This document shows positions 1 through 11,627 of a DNA stretch of 64,000 bases, piece by piece. The stretch's first letter is position 1. Every line of letters starts with the position of its first letter. This DNA is from Bugulina stolonifera (Eukaryota; Bryozoa; Gymnolaemata; Cheilostomatida; Bugulidae), in assembly GCA_935421135.1 (NCBI GenBank), contig OW285189.1:24616298-24680297 (forward strand), given 5' to 3'. The position numbers and the translations under genes were made by a program. Below the pieces are notes generated by a model that saw only the letters and a program-made list of their open reading frames with translations, was not told the DNA's origin and made no database searches.

Positions 1-36
1 ATACATATGTATTACCTACTATACCGTACACTGTAG

Positions 37-1062
37 TGATCCACTAACTCAGATGGAGCACCAGAAGAATGAGCATAAGCAGAAAATGAAGAAGATGGAA
101 GCAGAGATGGAACAAGTGTTTGAGATGAAGGTGAAGGAGAAGATGCAGAAACTATCAGACTCTGAGGCAGATGTGAGTCGACTAACTTGATATACATGAC
201 GTACATGTACATGTATATTAGTAGTACAATTGTAGTGATTTGGTGGAGTAGTTTAAAGTTCAGAGTTGTCCCCTCGCTTAAAGAGAATAACAGGAGAGAG
301 CAACTCCAAACTCATGTCCTGTAATCAGTGATTTGAACTGGAGTTTTGCTTTTTTCAATATAATAGTAATTCATGTGTATATACATATACATCTACCAAA
401 TGTACTCTACCATGTGATGTGCTGTTCTAAGCATGTGTATATACATATACATCTACCAGTGTACTCATGTTACGTGTTGTTCTAAGCATGTATATATACA
501 TGTACATGTACATCTACCAATGTACTCTACCATGTGATGTGTTGTTCTAGCTGGCCAAGAGAGCCGAGCAGATGAAAAAGAGTCTGGAGCAGCAGGAGGC
601 AGATCTCAGTGAGAAGAGGAAAGCATTTGAACTGGAGAAAGCTGCCTGGGAGAGCCAATACAAAAGTGGAGAGCATGAGCACATGTAAGTAACTAGTTAC
701 ACTTACATAATTACTGTAGTACATACAGACCTACAATGGCTCTTCCAAGACTCTCCAATTTGGAGTTGTCTTCAATATGGACAAAACGATTTCAAAGACC
801 ATACAGAAATTGTTGGGTCTATATATGGACATTGGTTGATTTGAAGGTAACAATAACTATATAAAAATCAATTTTGGCAAAGTCATTAATACATAATTTA
901 TGCTGTAGATATAATGAACTATCTGCTCAATTGTAATGTTAACTACAGAGAAGTTGTTCTTGTAAAAGGTTGCCATTTTATACAAGTTTTATCTACATGT
1001 GTACATACATATTGTGTATTTTCAGCTCAATGAAAGGGAAAAAGAAGGGATTATTTAACTAA
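37..1062 (+). CDS. SEPT7: Septin-7-like GTPase, C-terminal coiled-coil exons (partial)
   Basis: Septins are GTP-binding cytoskeletal proteins that form hetero-oligomeric filaments in cytokinesis and at the membrane cortex. Only the C-terminal part is here; the GTPase domain lies left of the window. Three exons are read: 37-172 (ends phase 0 before GTGAGT), 551-684 and 1026-1062 (stop TAA). The first carries the septin-7 signature [16 protein letters not shown] followed by DSEAD. The second is a charged coiled coil with AEQMKKSLE and [13 protein letters not shown], which align with the animal SEPT7 tail. The last exon ends KGKKKGLFN, comparable to the basic KKKGKIF end of SEPT7. Splice phases agree across both introns. 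SEPT7 rather than another septin class is inferred from the coiled-coil sequence; confidence in septin is high. The gene is convergent with STX17. Confidence 0.9.
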
Positions 1063-2438
1063 GGGGATCTCATTTATATTTTCAATCTCACCCGTTCCCT
1101 GCAGACACTTGGAGTTGTCAGAACCTACTCATGTTCAGTGTGCGTTCAGTATAGGACACATTGTATGGTATAATAGTAATGGTAATGTGCTACACAACAT
1201 GTGCTTGTGGTTGTTCTGCTCTTATAATTTCTATTTCATTGACATAAATGTAACACTTGCAGATATTACACACTAGATAAATAATTTTGTAGGTACAAAG
1301 TAAATAATGTTATTGTATATAAAGGTATACGAGTATTATTTTTGTTTCCATTTGGCAAGGAAACCTTTAGCTGCATATTATAATATACAATTGTTTATAC
1401 TTACACTATTATAATTATTGCTATGGTTATGGCCTCATAATACTACCCACAGGTTCAGGTATAAAACTATCACCTGTGTGTCGAACTAATTTATACACCA
1501 CATATGCATATACTACACAGACAAAGCTATTTTAGGTAGAATTTTTTACGATTTATATAAGCAACATTTGTCTATAATATTATTATATTACTTTCTCAGT
1601 ATGTTACTCACCATTGAGACTCACTCTGTATTATTCTCGAGAATCTTTTTATATAATTTCAACTTATACTATTGGTTAGATACAATAAAGGTATATTTCT
1701 AGTCATACTGTATTATCTTCTTCCTTGTTTAGTTCATGAATGTACAGTATTAACTTTATTATGATTGCATTATATTACTAATAATTAGTAGGAATTGTTA
1801 CAACATATGACAAATAGATAACAAACAATACAACATGGCTTACCACAAGTAGAAAAATTAAGTATTGATAAAAATTCTCATGTGGCTCCCAACTTGCTAT
1901 AACTGCTGGTTGGGGGTTGAGAGGTCTGTACTGTCTGCAGCTTGCTATAACTGCTGGTTGGGGGTTGAGGGGTCTGTACTGTACTGTCTGCAGAGTGTAA
2001 AATATCCATGTAGGTAATGACTAACCATGAAGTGTAAAAAAATAAATCCGCTTTCAGAGAACAGGAAATGGTATAAAATAATGATTATAAATTATACAAC
2101 TACATACTATATTACATGTATGGGAGCTTTAAAATGAAGAACTCACAAGCTGAGAGTTGTGCCCTCTCTGAATTGATGCTATCAATGCGGGTAATAGGTA
2201 TATCCACCACATGTGCCTATACCAGCGTATAGTAGCCTTGTGTAGTCAGTCATAAACCATATGAGATCACCTTACATCGATTAGCATAGATCCAAAGACT
2301 TGGGAGTTGTCCTTCTTGCTAGTATATCTCCCAGAGTTGCCCACCCTATTATATAATATAATAATACATGTATAATACATGTATGTTGTGTTGTTATCAC
2401 AACTGATTGAGAGAGTGGATGTGGCTACCAACTGGTAT
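1063..2438. other. Convergent intergenic region between SEPT7 and STX17
   Basis: AT-rich sequence holding the 3' UTRs of two convergent genes. An AATAAA-type signal is visible near 1684. A duplication of about 45 bp (CTTGCTATAACTGCTGGTTG start) lies at 1899-1990. No open frame with coding character was seen on either strand. Confidence 0.6.
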
Positions 2439-5400
2439 TTATCCACCTTTCCCAGGTTTAGCTGTCTCTTTCCTAAGAGCCTTAGTATCGGCCATGTCAG
2501 CAGCCGCATTTAGGTTCTGCAGCTCTACTTCATTAGCCTCTCTCTGGATAGCCTTTAGTTTCTTTCCAGCCATTGCACCAATAGTCATCCCAGCTCCCCC
2601 TGCTAGTGCACCTGAATGAGTAATGTAGCATAGCTAACATTTATCATACAGTACAACACTAGTTCTTATTAAGTATAGCATGCTATGATTTACCATACAG
2701 CACAACACTAGTTCTTATTGAGGTTTAGAAGGGAAAGTAAGATCGACTACTGCTGCATGGATACATTGAACTGTAACACAGCAAACAGTGCATAGCATGG
2801 TTTACATAGTACAACTACTTCCGTATAAAAATATATTAGATGACGATAGAGGAGGACGTACCGAGCTTAGCACCTGCTAAGAGTCCAATAGGTCCACCTA
2901 CTAGTACACCACATAGAGCCCCCACCATAGTGTACCCTGCAGTCTTGGCAATCACTGCCTGAAATACAATATACTAAAACATGATGAATAGAACAAGTGA
3001 ACAATATTCAATAGAATACAATACACTTAGGTATCATTACAATATGAAATAACACTCCAGCTCAAGTCATGCGAAAGATTATAATATTTTTATACTATAC
3101 TAGATAATCATATGAATCAATTATATACTATGCAGCAACCAGTAATGAACCAGCCTGTATACTCTGTACGCACACACCTATGCATACTCTGTATACTCTG
3201 TACGCACACACCTATGCATACTCTGTATACTCTGTACGCACACACCTATGCATACTCTGTATACTCTGTACGCACACACCTATGCATACTCTGTATACTC
3301 TGTACGCACACACCTATGCATACTCTGTATACTCTGTACGCACACACCTATGCATACTCACTTACCTTATTCAGATTTAGCCCTCCTTCCTTGATATTGG
3401 TATGAGCTGTCTCTACATTCTGTTCAATACTATTGACCGCTTCACCCTGTTCCTAAAGGAAAGAAGCAGTGTAACATCACAGGGTAAGCTGAAACGTTCA
3501 TGTCAAAAGTTTTGAAACATAAAAACACATAAATATTATGTGTTTTGTGATGGAATAACATAAAAAAAGGACATTCAATCACGTAAATGGTAACTTGTGA
3601 CAGTTATTGTCTGTGTATGTGTATATTAATTGCACAACATTTGTTGAGATCTTTAGAGTAGTTTTTTGGGTTTCTGTAACATCCAGTCAGTGTTTCATCA
3701 TAATGATACTACAACATACAGCTGATAGCTTACTAGATGTTAAGATGGAGTTAGATAATGAAAGGTGACACGGACTACTGATAGACACCAACGCTGAGTA
3801 GATCTGTAATAGACCAGTAATAGAGGGTGCCAATAGTTAGCCGTACTGGTCACTTATACTTGGTAGACAGTACGGTTAACTACCAATAGCACATACCTTC
3901 ACCTACCAATAGCACATACCTTCACCTACCAATAGCACATACCTTCACCTACCAATAGCACATACCTTCACCTACCAATAGCACATACCTTCACCTACCA
4001 ATAGCACATACCTTCACCTACCAATAGCACATACCTTCACCAAACCACTCAAGGTGCTCATCATATCTTTAACGTGTTCAGCATCTTCCACAATCTGTTC
4101 TATGTGCTGCTGCTGATCCTCAGTTACTTGTAGCTGTGCACTCAACTGTGACTCAACGACCTTGACCTCCTGCTGTACCTGGAGCTGTTTACCATATTGC
4201 ACTACAGGTTCGGGAGATGACAGTCCTACAATATAAAACTATCAGCCATCCACCAAGGGGCACCTAAACATGATTTGTGCGGAAGAAAGATATAGTTTCC
4301 AAATTTTGAAACGGGAGAAATCTCCCTTTGGTCACTATTTAAAAGACATAGTGTTCCGAGTATGGAAAACATGCCTCATCAATACTGCTATCCGATATCG
4401 TAAATGAAAATGCTTATACACAAATACCTACTACAAGTGACGAGATGATGTTTGTACCTACCAGTTTTAAGAAGCTCATGGAACTCCTCACCCACATACT
4501 CTAATAAATCTGTGTCTAAGTCAGCAAAAGAGTTAATTTCTCTAAATATCCATGAACGTGTTTGAGTCATTTCAGAGTCAAACTTTGACACATCTGTATC
4601 TTGTATTTCAACGCTAATCTTTTGTATAGATTCTAGATTACGCTTGAGTTGTGTAATGGTTTGCTGTGCCCGTGATAGTTCTGACTTAACCAATGTGCGA
4701 TCTCCATTCTTTTCATGCTAGCAAATGAGAAGGTTTTACTGGAATAACTCAATTTGTTTTATGTAATCTACCACAATATAACCCCACCAGCAAGACACCA
4801 GTTGATTATCACTAATGGCAGCTAGAAGCTATAAATTACTTCCGTAAAATATTAGTTTGCAGTTTAAAGTTTTTAACAGCAATGCATCAAGAATAATTAT
4901 TCTTGTAACCTAATACCCTCTGGACATGGTGCTACAAAACTTAGAAGTAAGATACTTGAAGTAAGAACAACAATGCTCCATTAGCTCACTACTATTCGCA
5001 CTGCAAGTGGATATAAATGCTGAGAAGACAAGCAAATAGTGGTGAGGTGGTACCAGGTCACAGCTATCCTGAGTGCTAGAGAGCTTTAGACAGAATGACA
5101 TGCGATATAGAATGTGGAATATAAGCATATCAATCAAATTGTTACACTATCCAATACTACCAAAACAAACATGGTAATATAATATGTCATACTTTATTAA
5201 ATTGGAAATTCTTCTTATTTAGATGCCTATGACCAACCTACCCCTCTGATTCGAACCTCTAAAAACATATATATTATCTATGAGCACCAAAAAGTCCCTT
5301 CTCAACATCAATCACATGGGAACGAACACAAGTCTAAATTATCCAACCAATCACAAGTTGTTCTACAGACCTGCAAAATATTCCTCTTAAACTGCCTGAG

Positions 5401-5490
5401 TCTAGCAACATCCGTTTCTGCAGTTTTTACAAATCTATTGACAGCCAATTCTGCTCTTCTCCATGGGATCTTCTGTGTTATTTCAGTCAT
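2439..5490 (-). CDS. STX17: Syntaxin-17, complete six-exon Qa-SNARE
   Basis: STX17 is the Qa-SNARE that drives autophagosome-lysosome fusion and also acts at ER-mitochondria contacts. Exons (minus order): 5371-5490, 4462-4717, 4035-4225, 3366-3452, 2862-2958, 2439-2611. All phases agree and give 307 residues, against 302 in human STX17. Residues 1-125 form the N-terminal helices, including NRFVKTAETDVARLRQFKRN. The SNARE motif spans about 160-218, with the zero-layer glutamine at about Q191 in KEQGEAVNSIEQNV. The last two exons encode the diagnostic pair of glycine-zipper membrane hairpins (GALCGVLVGGPIGLLAGAKL, then GALAGGAGMTIGAMAGKKLK) followed by a basic tail. The start is the ATG at 5490, the first in the exon. 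Intron 3 (3453-4034) and intron 4 (2959-3365) carry minisatellites that begin at the splice donor. Confidence 0.93.
3160..3362. repeat. 34-bp minisatellite abutting STX17 exon 4 donor
   Basis: About six near-identical copies of a 34-bp unit (TGCATACTCTGTATACTCTG core plus CGCACACACCTA). On the minus strand the array begins only a few bases after the GTAAGTG donor of STX17 exon 4. Its plus-strand open frames are repeat artefacts. Confidence 0.9.
3887..4040. repeat. 23-bp minisatellite made of copied STX17 splice donors
   Basis: Seven tandem copies of a 23-bp unit containing TACCTTCACCTACCAATAGC. Read on the minus strand (the STX17 sense strand), each copy contains GTGAAG followed by GTATGTGCTATTGG, which is the exact exon 3 end plus donor at 4034/4035. 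The true donor is the copy nearest the exon. Confidence 0.92.
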
Positions 5491-6770
5491 CTTCCTGCTG
5501 CTGTTATCTATAACACACATTAGTAGATTTAGAACCATGCCAATACACATCATTAATATATCCTATGCTGTATTACTTACTAGTTATAACTCATTGGGCT
5601 TTTTCTTGACTGACCGCCCCTTCGTACCTCAAACTAGAGGCTCACTTTATTTTACTATAAATAGAGCTTTACTTTTCTGTTTGATTCAATCTACTTCCAA
5701 CTTTTAATGTAGTTAATTAACATCGACACTTTTATACCTCTCAAACTGCCTAGAAACCTCCTGGTCTAGTTTCTAGGAGCACCTAGCACAGCAGGCAAAC
5801 AATAATAATAGAACAGACCTGACAAAATGAAGTCAGTCTTGTACATGTAACAATAATCACACACTTGTTGCAGTAAGTAATCTGCAATATTTATAATCGT
5901 GAGGACGATTTAAAATATTTATTTAATTTATGATAAATTCAAATTATCACAATAAGGGCTGTAACAACCAGGGGGCAAGGTGGGCATTTGCCTCCCAGAA
6001 AAGCTAGTTCAGCAAAAAAGTTCACTGCCTAAATGGAAACTATCAGGTCTCTAGCTTTTTAGTTTGCTTGATATTATTTACAATCACTAATAAGGCATCA
6101 GTAGCAAGGGGTACTACCCCAAATCGACCTAGCAGCTTAGTGAGGTTGTGCCTGAAGGTTATTGCCCCCTCAGTCAAAACTAGTTGTTGCGGTCGTGATT
6201 ATAATTACATTATTATATAGCCTACAAGTTTAACAGTTTAATCAGTTTAATCATCTACCAGGCGTCACATGTGAAAGCAAAGAAAGAATAGACTTGTAAA
6301 TGGTAACCGTACAGGAAGCAGCTCTGTTTGGAAGTTTATGCCCACTACCAGAGAGTGTTACAGAGTAAAAGTAAGAGAAATAATCCAGCTACGCCAGGGT
6401 TTTGGAAAAAATAATATACTAATACCAACCACAGTTTAAAGATTCCAGAAATCTATAGTTTAACATAGCTTGGAGCAACAGTTTTCCAAATTTGGTTTTA
6501 ACTGCACAAAACAGAAAGAATAGGCTATGAGGAAAACTTTCATATAACAATAATTAATATAATTATAATCACTAAAGACAAATATATATATTATTAACAT
6601 TATCTTGAATAGGAATAGCCCGATTCCTATGGCTTTAGGTTATACCTCCAGTCTAGTCAACTAGTAGTATCCCTGGGTCTCACGTTCAGTTATAGGACTG
6701 TGAGTGAGAGTAGTTTCAGTTTCATTTGGGTTAAATTCAATTACGAATTAGAAATTTTAATTTACATGTA
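5491..6770. other. Upstream flank of STX17 and repeat-derived intergenic DNA
   Basis: The first few hundred bases should contain the STX17 promoter and 5' UTR; no TATA box was identified. A stretch around 5960-6190 starts CAGGGGGCAAGGTGGGCA and ends near GCCCCCTCAG, which resembles an old non-autonomous DNA transposon, but its ends could not be fixed. No coding frame was seen. Confidence 0.4.
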
Positions 6771-6899
6771 ACAGTACTATACTGCCTAAGGCTTGCTTCT
6801 CCAGATACATGCTGGGCCAAGCACAGCTAGCCAGCTGGCCAGGCTATATAGCTGGACACACCAGAGGGACTGGAGTTGGCCCAACATGTATCTACAACT
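6771..6899. mobile_element. Palindromic MITE-like repeat, intact copy
   Basis: AGATACATGCTGGGCC near the left is matched by inverted GGCCCAACATGTATCT near the right (one mismatch). Between them lies a self-complementary stretch (AGCTAGCCAGCTGGCCAGGC). The start ACAGTACTATACTGCC is shared with a second, interrupted copy at 8361-8414 plus 10377-10412. The boundaries are approximate and the superfamily is unknown. Confidence 0.6.
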
Positions 6900-7344
6900 A
6901 TTGCAATCACATGTAGAATACTTTAATCTACTCTAATAATAAAATAATTTCACCTACATAACTGGTCATGACATCATTATAGATGACATCTAGCAAGCCA
7001 ACTGATAAAAAGAATTTTGAGCCGGCATATCCGAGATGCAAGTACATGTAGATGAGTAATGAATGTAGAGATATGGTGTTGGGACAAAATGACCTTAAGC
7101 TTATGCTATAGTATGACTGTGATACACTACCTTTTGATATCACTACCTCCTGTATTTGTCTTACTTATTCTTACCTTTACTCTAGGTACTAAATAAAGGC
7201 TTCTACTAGAGTTTGTTCTAGCTATATACGGCCCGAACGAACAGGTGCCCACAGATCGCACCTCGCCAACCAAGTCTACCTGGTCCTTAAGCCTGGCCCC
7301 GTCAAGCAATTTGCTGATGACACTGCATCAGTCCCCACACAGTC
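6900..7344. other. Intergenic, nothing recognised
   Basis: AT-rich sequence between the MITE-like repeat and the SINE. No open frame with coding character, RNA gene or repeat family was recognised. Confidence 0.4.
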
Positions 7345-7683
7345 AGTCGGTATGGCCTAAGGGTTAAGATGCTTGCCTCTAGTCCAGACAGCCTGGGTTC
7401 ACAAGCTGTTCAGGCTTAGGCTGACCACTCAGTCCCTGCGGATCAGAACTTAAAATAATGGAGGTCCCCTGTGTGTGTTTCATCTGCATGCAAGATAAAG
7501 ATCCACCTCTGCCCTCTTCGATACAAGAGCAGCCACATCATGGCGGGACAGGTGAAAAACGGCAGCACCAGCACTGTCTGCTCCGGCCTTGTAGCAGTGC
7601 TTCATGCTGGGTTCATAACAAGCAGTGACTGAAGAGTGGTGGTGAGAACTTGGTAAACTCACACACCACTAGAAAAAAAAACA
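7345..7683 (+). mobile_element. tRNA-derived SINE
   Basis: The head carries RNA polymerase III promoter boxes: an A-box-like TGGCCTAAGGGTTAAG near 7353 and a B-box-like GGGTTCACAAGC near 7395. The spacing is that of a tRNA. A non-tRNA body of about 270 bp follows and ends in an A-rich tail near 7671. The B box departs from the GGTTCGANTCC consensus, so this is an old copy. Target duplications were not found. Confidence 0.6.
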
Positions 7684-8360
7684 CACCTAGCCGTGGTATA
7701 AAATACCACCGACATACTCAGAATTGAGGGTCTGCCATTTACTAGTCCTCACACAGGAGGACCCCCACTGCACCACTAGCCAGTAATTCTACAGGTGCAA
7801 TCCCTCCATCAGAGGACCCTTTTGGACTGCCTGCTAGCACTGGTACAGGCACAACAGGCACAGAGGTCTCTTTTGAATCACGGATCAGCAGTGGCACATG
7901 CTCAACAATTGCACCTAGACATTCTGTTTCATGCAGACAGTTTGTTTGTAACACAACATCTACTGCATCCATTATCTCAAGGCACTAGATATGTCTGGAG
8001 CTGTTCCTTGGTTGAATGATGCCGGTGTGGGCAATGCTACAGATTCAATTCCTAGAAGGATGATGGATCTAACCACGCAGAAAACCTTTGGTCTCAGGAG
8101 ATAGAGCAAAGCATCCAGGAAGTACTAGCCATTTGACCACCATGTGGCAGGAAAAATATTATTCTACCAGACGAGGGAAAGATGTATGGTCGAAATGAAT
8201 TGATATATGGTATTTGGTATATTGGTATATTCAACTGAGAACAGGTAAAACCAGGACTCGGAAGCAGGTGAGCAGCCATCTTCAAGTGTTAGCTAGGAGG
8301 AAGACTAAGGACATACAAGGTCAACTTAGGAAAAAGTGATTTTAGCACGGTATAAAAAAA
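7684..8360. other. Intergenic repeat-like sequence without recognised gene
   Basis: Moderate-GC stretch with short open frames on both strands (for example 7795-8019 +, 7742-7972 -) that overlap each other and match no known family. It is probably decayed transposon sequence. Confidence 0.35.
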
Positions 8361-8659
8361 CAGTACTATACTGCCAAGGCTTGCTTCTCTAGATACATGC
8401 TGGGCCAAGTACAGAGATTTCCGGTGTCATGGCGTCGTCTCCGAAATTGATTATTATTATTAATGTAAACTTTCACCCAGTTTAACAAAATTGGTAGAAT
8501 TTAGAATAGGTTTGCCTCAAAACAGTGTGCTAGGGTCCTTAAACTTAAATATTAAATTGAATTATGACTCCCCCACCCTCTCTCTCCTTAAAAAAGGATC
8601 AGAGAGCAACTGCCAAGGACCATCAACAATATCAAAAAGGTGGCATTGGTGGTGAAGAT

Positions 8660-8960
8660 GAAAGCAAGGTTCCAACCATGTGGTAAGTGCAAGGAAGTTG
8701 AATGAACAGTGACCATTGGCCAGGAAAAGAAAAAGACCTGCAAAACAAATTAGATCCAATGTGGTGGGTGCGAGGTCTGGTATCATGGAATGTGCCAAGA
8801 TTTACAAACAGCTGATGTCAACAACATAAAGAAACTTGAAAAGCATGGAGTTCGATGTTACTGTGATCAGTGCATCAGTGGGAGTCTAACTAGTGCACTA
8901 GTGCTGAGGGATCTAACAGTGCACCACCCCAACATCACAAAACAACCAGGAACAAATTAG
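8660..8960 (+). pseudogene. ORF1 PHD-finger remnant of the non-LTR element
   Basis: One frame reads IQCGGCEVWYHGMCQDL and then CYCDQC, with an upstream CGKC, which follows the Cys4-His-Cys3 spacing of the PHD/esterase-type ORF1 proteins of CR1, L2 and Rex1 retrotransposons. In-frame stops separate the first Cys pair from the rest, and the frame ends soon after. It is non-functional. Confidence 0.65.
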
Positions 8961-9207
8961 ACGGAATAGAAAAAGCAATAAAAGAGATGAAGCAAACATA
9001 TGCTGCAGCGCTTAAGTCAAATGCTGATCAAATTTCACAACTTAAGGACGACTATACCAAAATAGTGGAAGTAAGCTCAAAACAGATGTAAGAAAGCACC
9101 AAACAAGTAAAAATAGCAGCAGTATCAAATGAAAATACAGAAAAAATGATTAGAAGACAGCAACAAATCAGTGAAACAGAGTCGAGGAAGATAAATGCCA
9201 TCCCGAC

Positions 9208-9945
9208 ATGCACCCACAGATAATAAACTGGATTCAAGACTTTTTAACAGACAGGAAGCAGAGAGTCGTAATTGAAGGACAGTCTTCTTCCGAGCTAGCG
9301 GTAACCTCAGGGGTACCCCAGGGCTCGGTACTTGGCCCAAAACTCTTCCTAATCTATATCAACGATCTCCCATTAGAGGTAAACAGCAATGTAAGCCTTT
9401 ATGCTGATGACACACTGTTATATCAGCCTGTTACCACAGAAGCTGATGCTACTCGGTTCCAGAACAACATCAATGCTATACACCAATGGTCTGTCGAATG
9501 GAAAATGCCATTCAATGATAAGAAATGTAAAGTCATAGCTTTTGGGGATCAGGCAAACAAGCTGAAATACAAGCTCGGACATACTGAGATGGATTGGGTT
9601 GACACTACAACATATCTGGGAGTCATAATGCAGTCTAATCTAAAATTTGACCAACATATGGCTCTGATGAAAGAAAAAGCCTCAAGAACACTTGGAGCAA
9701 TTAAGCACATCCTACACAAAGCCCCTGAAGGTCGATTACTGGCCTCCACTAGCTTGTGTCGCCCGATATTGGAATATGCCGACACTGTGTGGGGCCCAAT
9801 GCTAACAAAGAACATTGACTCTCTTGAAATGATACAACACTGTGCGGTCAGGTTCATTGGTAGGCTGAGAGGACGGAAAAGTGTTACTGAGGCATGTTCC
9901 AAATTTGGTCTCCAACCACTCAAACAGAGACACAGTAATCACTGA
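9208..9945 (+). pseudogene. Reverse transcriptase fragment (CR1/Jockey-type)
   Basis: A 245-codon open frame containing RT palm signatures: TSGVPQGSVLGPKLFLIYIN near residue 34, YADDTLLY near residue 67 (catalytic YADD), the thumb-side LGVIMQSNLKFDQHM, and then a C-terminal RPILEYADTVWGP block. The N-terminal RT motifs and the endonuclease are missing. Beyond 9945 the family-typical tail (NSFF-RTIRD-like, SSFLSKTIRD near 10110) is still readable in another frame, so the end is also broken. It lies inside the interrupted MITE copy. Confidence 0.85.
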
Positions 9946-10412
9946 ATAGCCTTGCTGATGAAGATATTACAGAAAGAAGAGCGGCGCTCAACACTTGCAA
10001 TGGCCTATGATGAAATCTCCAAAGACCGCCAAAATATGACAATGACTACTAACTCCGCTGCCCGTGGTGAGCTGACATCTGTTTACACAGCCTCACATGT
10101 ATATCATAGTAGTTTCTTATCAAAAACTATCAGAGACACCAGAGGAAACACAGACTAGCAAACAGAACTTGGCGCAAAGCTGTAAACAAAAGTTGGTAGT
10201 TCAACATCCTGTAAAGGGGGACACCACAATTACAATACCAACAAGTACCAACAAACAGCAGATTGCTGTAACCCCTGTAGCCAAATAAAATCGCACACTG
10301 TTATCCAAATGAGGCACTCCTTTGTACATTTGGTGTTGCAGAGTGTACGATGACTTCAAAGGTATTCAAAGGTAAAGCTAGCCAGCTGGTCAGGCTATAT
10401 AGCCTGACACAA

Positions 10413-11627
10413 TAACTATACTTTCAATCTTTCATATGGACATATCCATTGAACAAGAAGAAAATTTACCTGCAGAAAACACTGTTTTCATTTATGACCT
10501 GTGGTATCGACAGTACATTCAGAGAAGAACTAATTAAATTAATAGAATGGCCCCGTGTAAAGAAAACGTTCAGTGTTAGCCTGTTACTGGATTTTCCCTT
10601 TCTCAAACTGGTCAAACTGAAACTAAGCGGAAATAGTATTTATGCTAATAGCATGAGTTTTACAAGGTTGATATCGGCCTTCTAACGTGACCAGTAGCCA
10701 GAAGACCGAATAACAGTTATTATTCCTGGTAGGAACACAGTGTGGATATTTTCGCCCAAGATCTTCATTACCGGTTATAATCAATACAGTTAAAGCAGAT
10801 AGTGTATTACTGCCTGCCGATGTTTCTCGGACTAAAGCCTGGTGCCATGTGCAACAACGAAGGGAGTTGGTTGGAATTAGAATGGTAAAGTTTTATTGCA
10901 ACACCGCGTTTACCTAATACTGTTGAGATTATAGTGTCAATCAGAGATATTTTTATCACGTGGTGAAATGTTGGTATAAATATCGAGGAGCAGTTGAGTT
11001 TATAATTTGACTTCTTTAGGCTCTAGTCATAGACCACTTCAGTCAGTCAGACACTGACTCACAGTCACTGTCAGCAGTCTTGTCTACAATACAACAGCGA
11101 ACAGGTCTCTAATTGAAAAACCGATCAAAGTGTTTTCTAATTTTGGTAACAATAAAATACTGAAGAAAATTTGAGTGGACATTTATTGTTATTTATAATA
11201 AATAACTACAATATTAAATATAGGCCTATATTTAATATTAAAGTAAAAGTTACTGCTAGAAAGGAGCAGAATTGCGTGCTGAAAAGGTAATAATAATAAT
11301 TAATTATTATTATTATTATAATAAAGAATAACTTTAGCCTACAAGCAAGAGCATCGGGAACCTGTGAGCGTAAGTATCATATTATTCAAGAGTTATACTT
11401 AATTATGAAAGTGGTAATATTGCAGATATCATTAATATAAGTCTCATATTCATATTGTCTGTGTTATACCATAAGTGTGTTATACCATAATGGTAACGAT
11501 AATGTATCCATAATAGTTATCTAAATTGGAATAATAGTCATATGTTTGTATGAATTAATGTTTATTTCACAGGAGATTTGAGATATTGCACATCGATAAT
11601 CAGAGATATTTGTAAATCTCTGCCATC
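10413..11627. promoter_or_regulatory. 5' flank of the ankyrin gene with a TATA-like site
   Basis: There is no coding sequence. GGTATAAATATCGAGG at about 10973 is a good TATA match, followed by a likely 5' UTR. A splice acceptor TTTCACAG near 11570, shortly before the start codon, suggests a non-coding first exon joined across a short intron. AT-rich dinucleotide and trinucleotide runs lie at 11280-11330. Confidence 0.45.

Larger units (their letters stand above)
8361..10412 (+). mobile_element. CR1/L2-like non-LTR retrotransposon remnant inserted in a MITE copy
   Basis: The MITE-like repeat seen intact at 6771 is here split into 8361-8414 and about 10377-10412. The insert between them carries an ORF1-type PHD finger remnant at about 8660-8900 and reverse transcriptase sequence from 9208. 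It ends in TTCAAAGGTATTCAAAGGTA, a short tandem repeat like the microsatellite 3' ends of CR1/L2 elements. The ORF1 part runs directly into the middle of the RT near 9205, so the endonuclease and N-terminal RT are deleted. The clade call rests on the PHD ORF1 and the RT motifs. Confidence 0.75.

Noticed and set aside
9208..9945. Active retrotransposon
   Set aside because: The N-terminal RT and endonuclease are deleted, ORF1 has stops, and the C-terminal part is in another frame.
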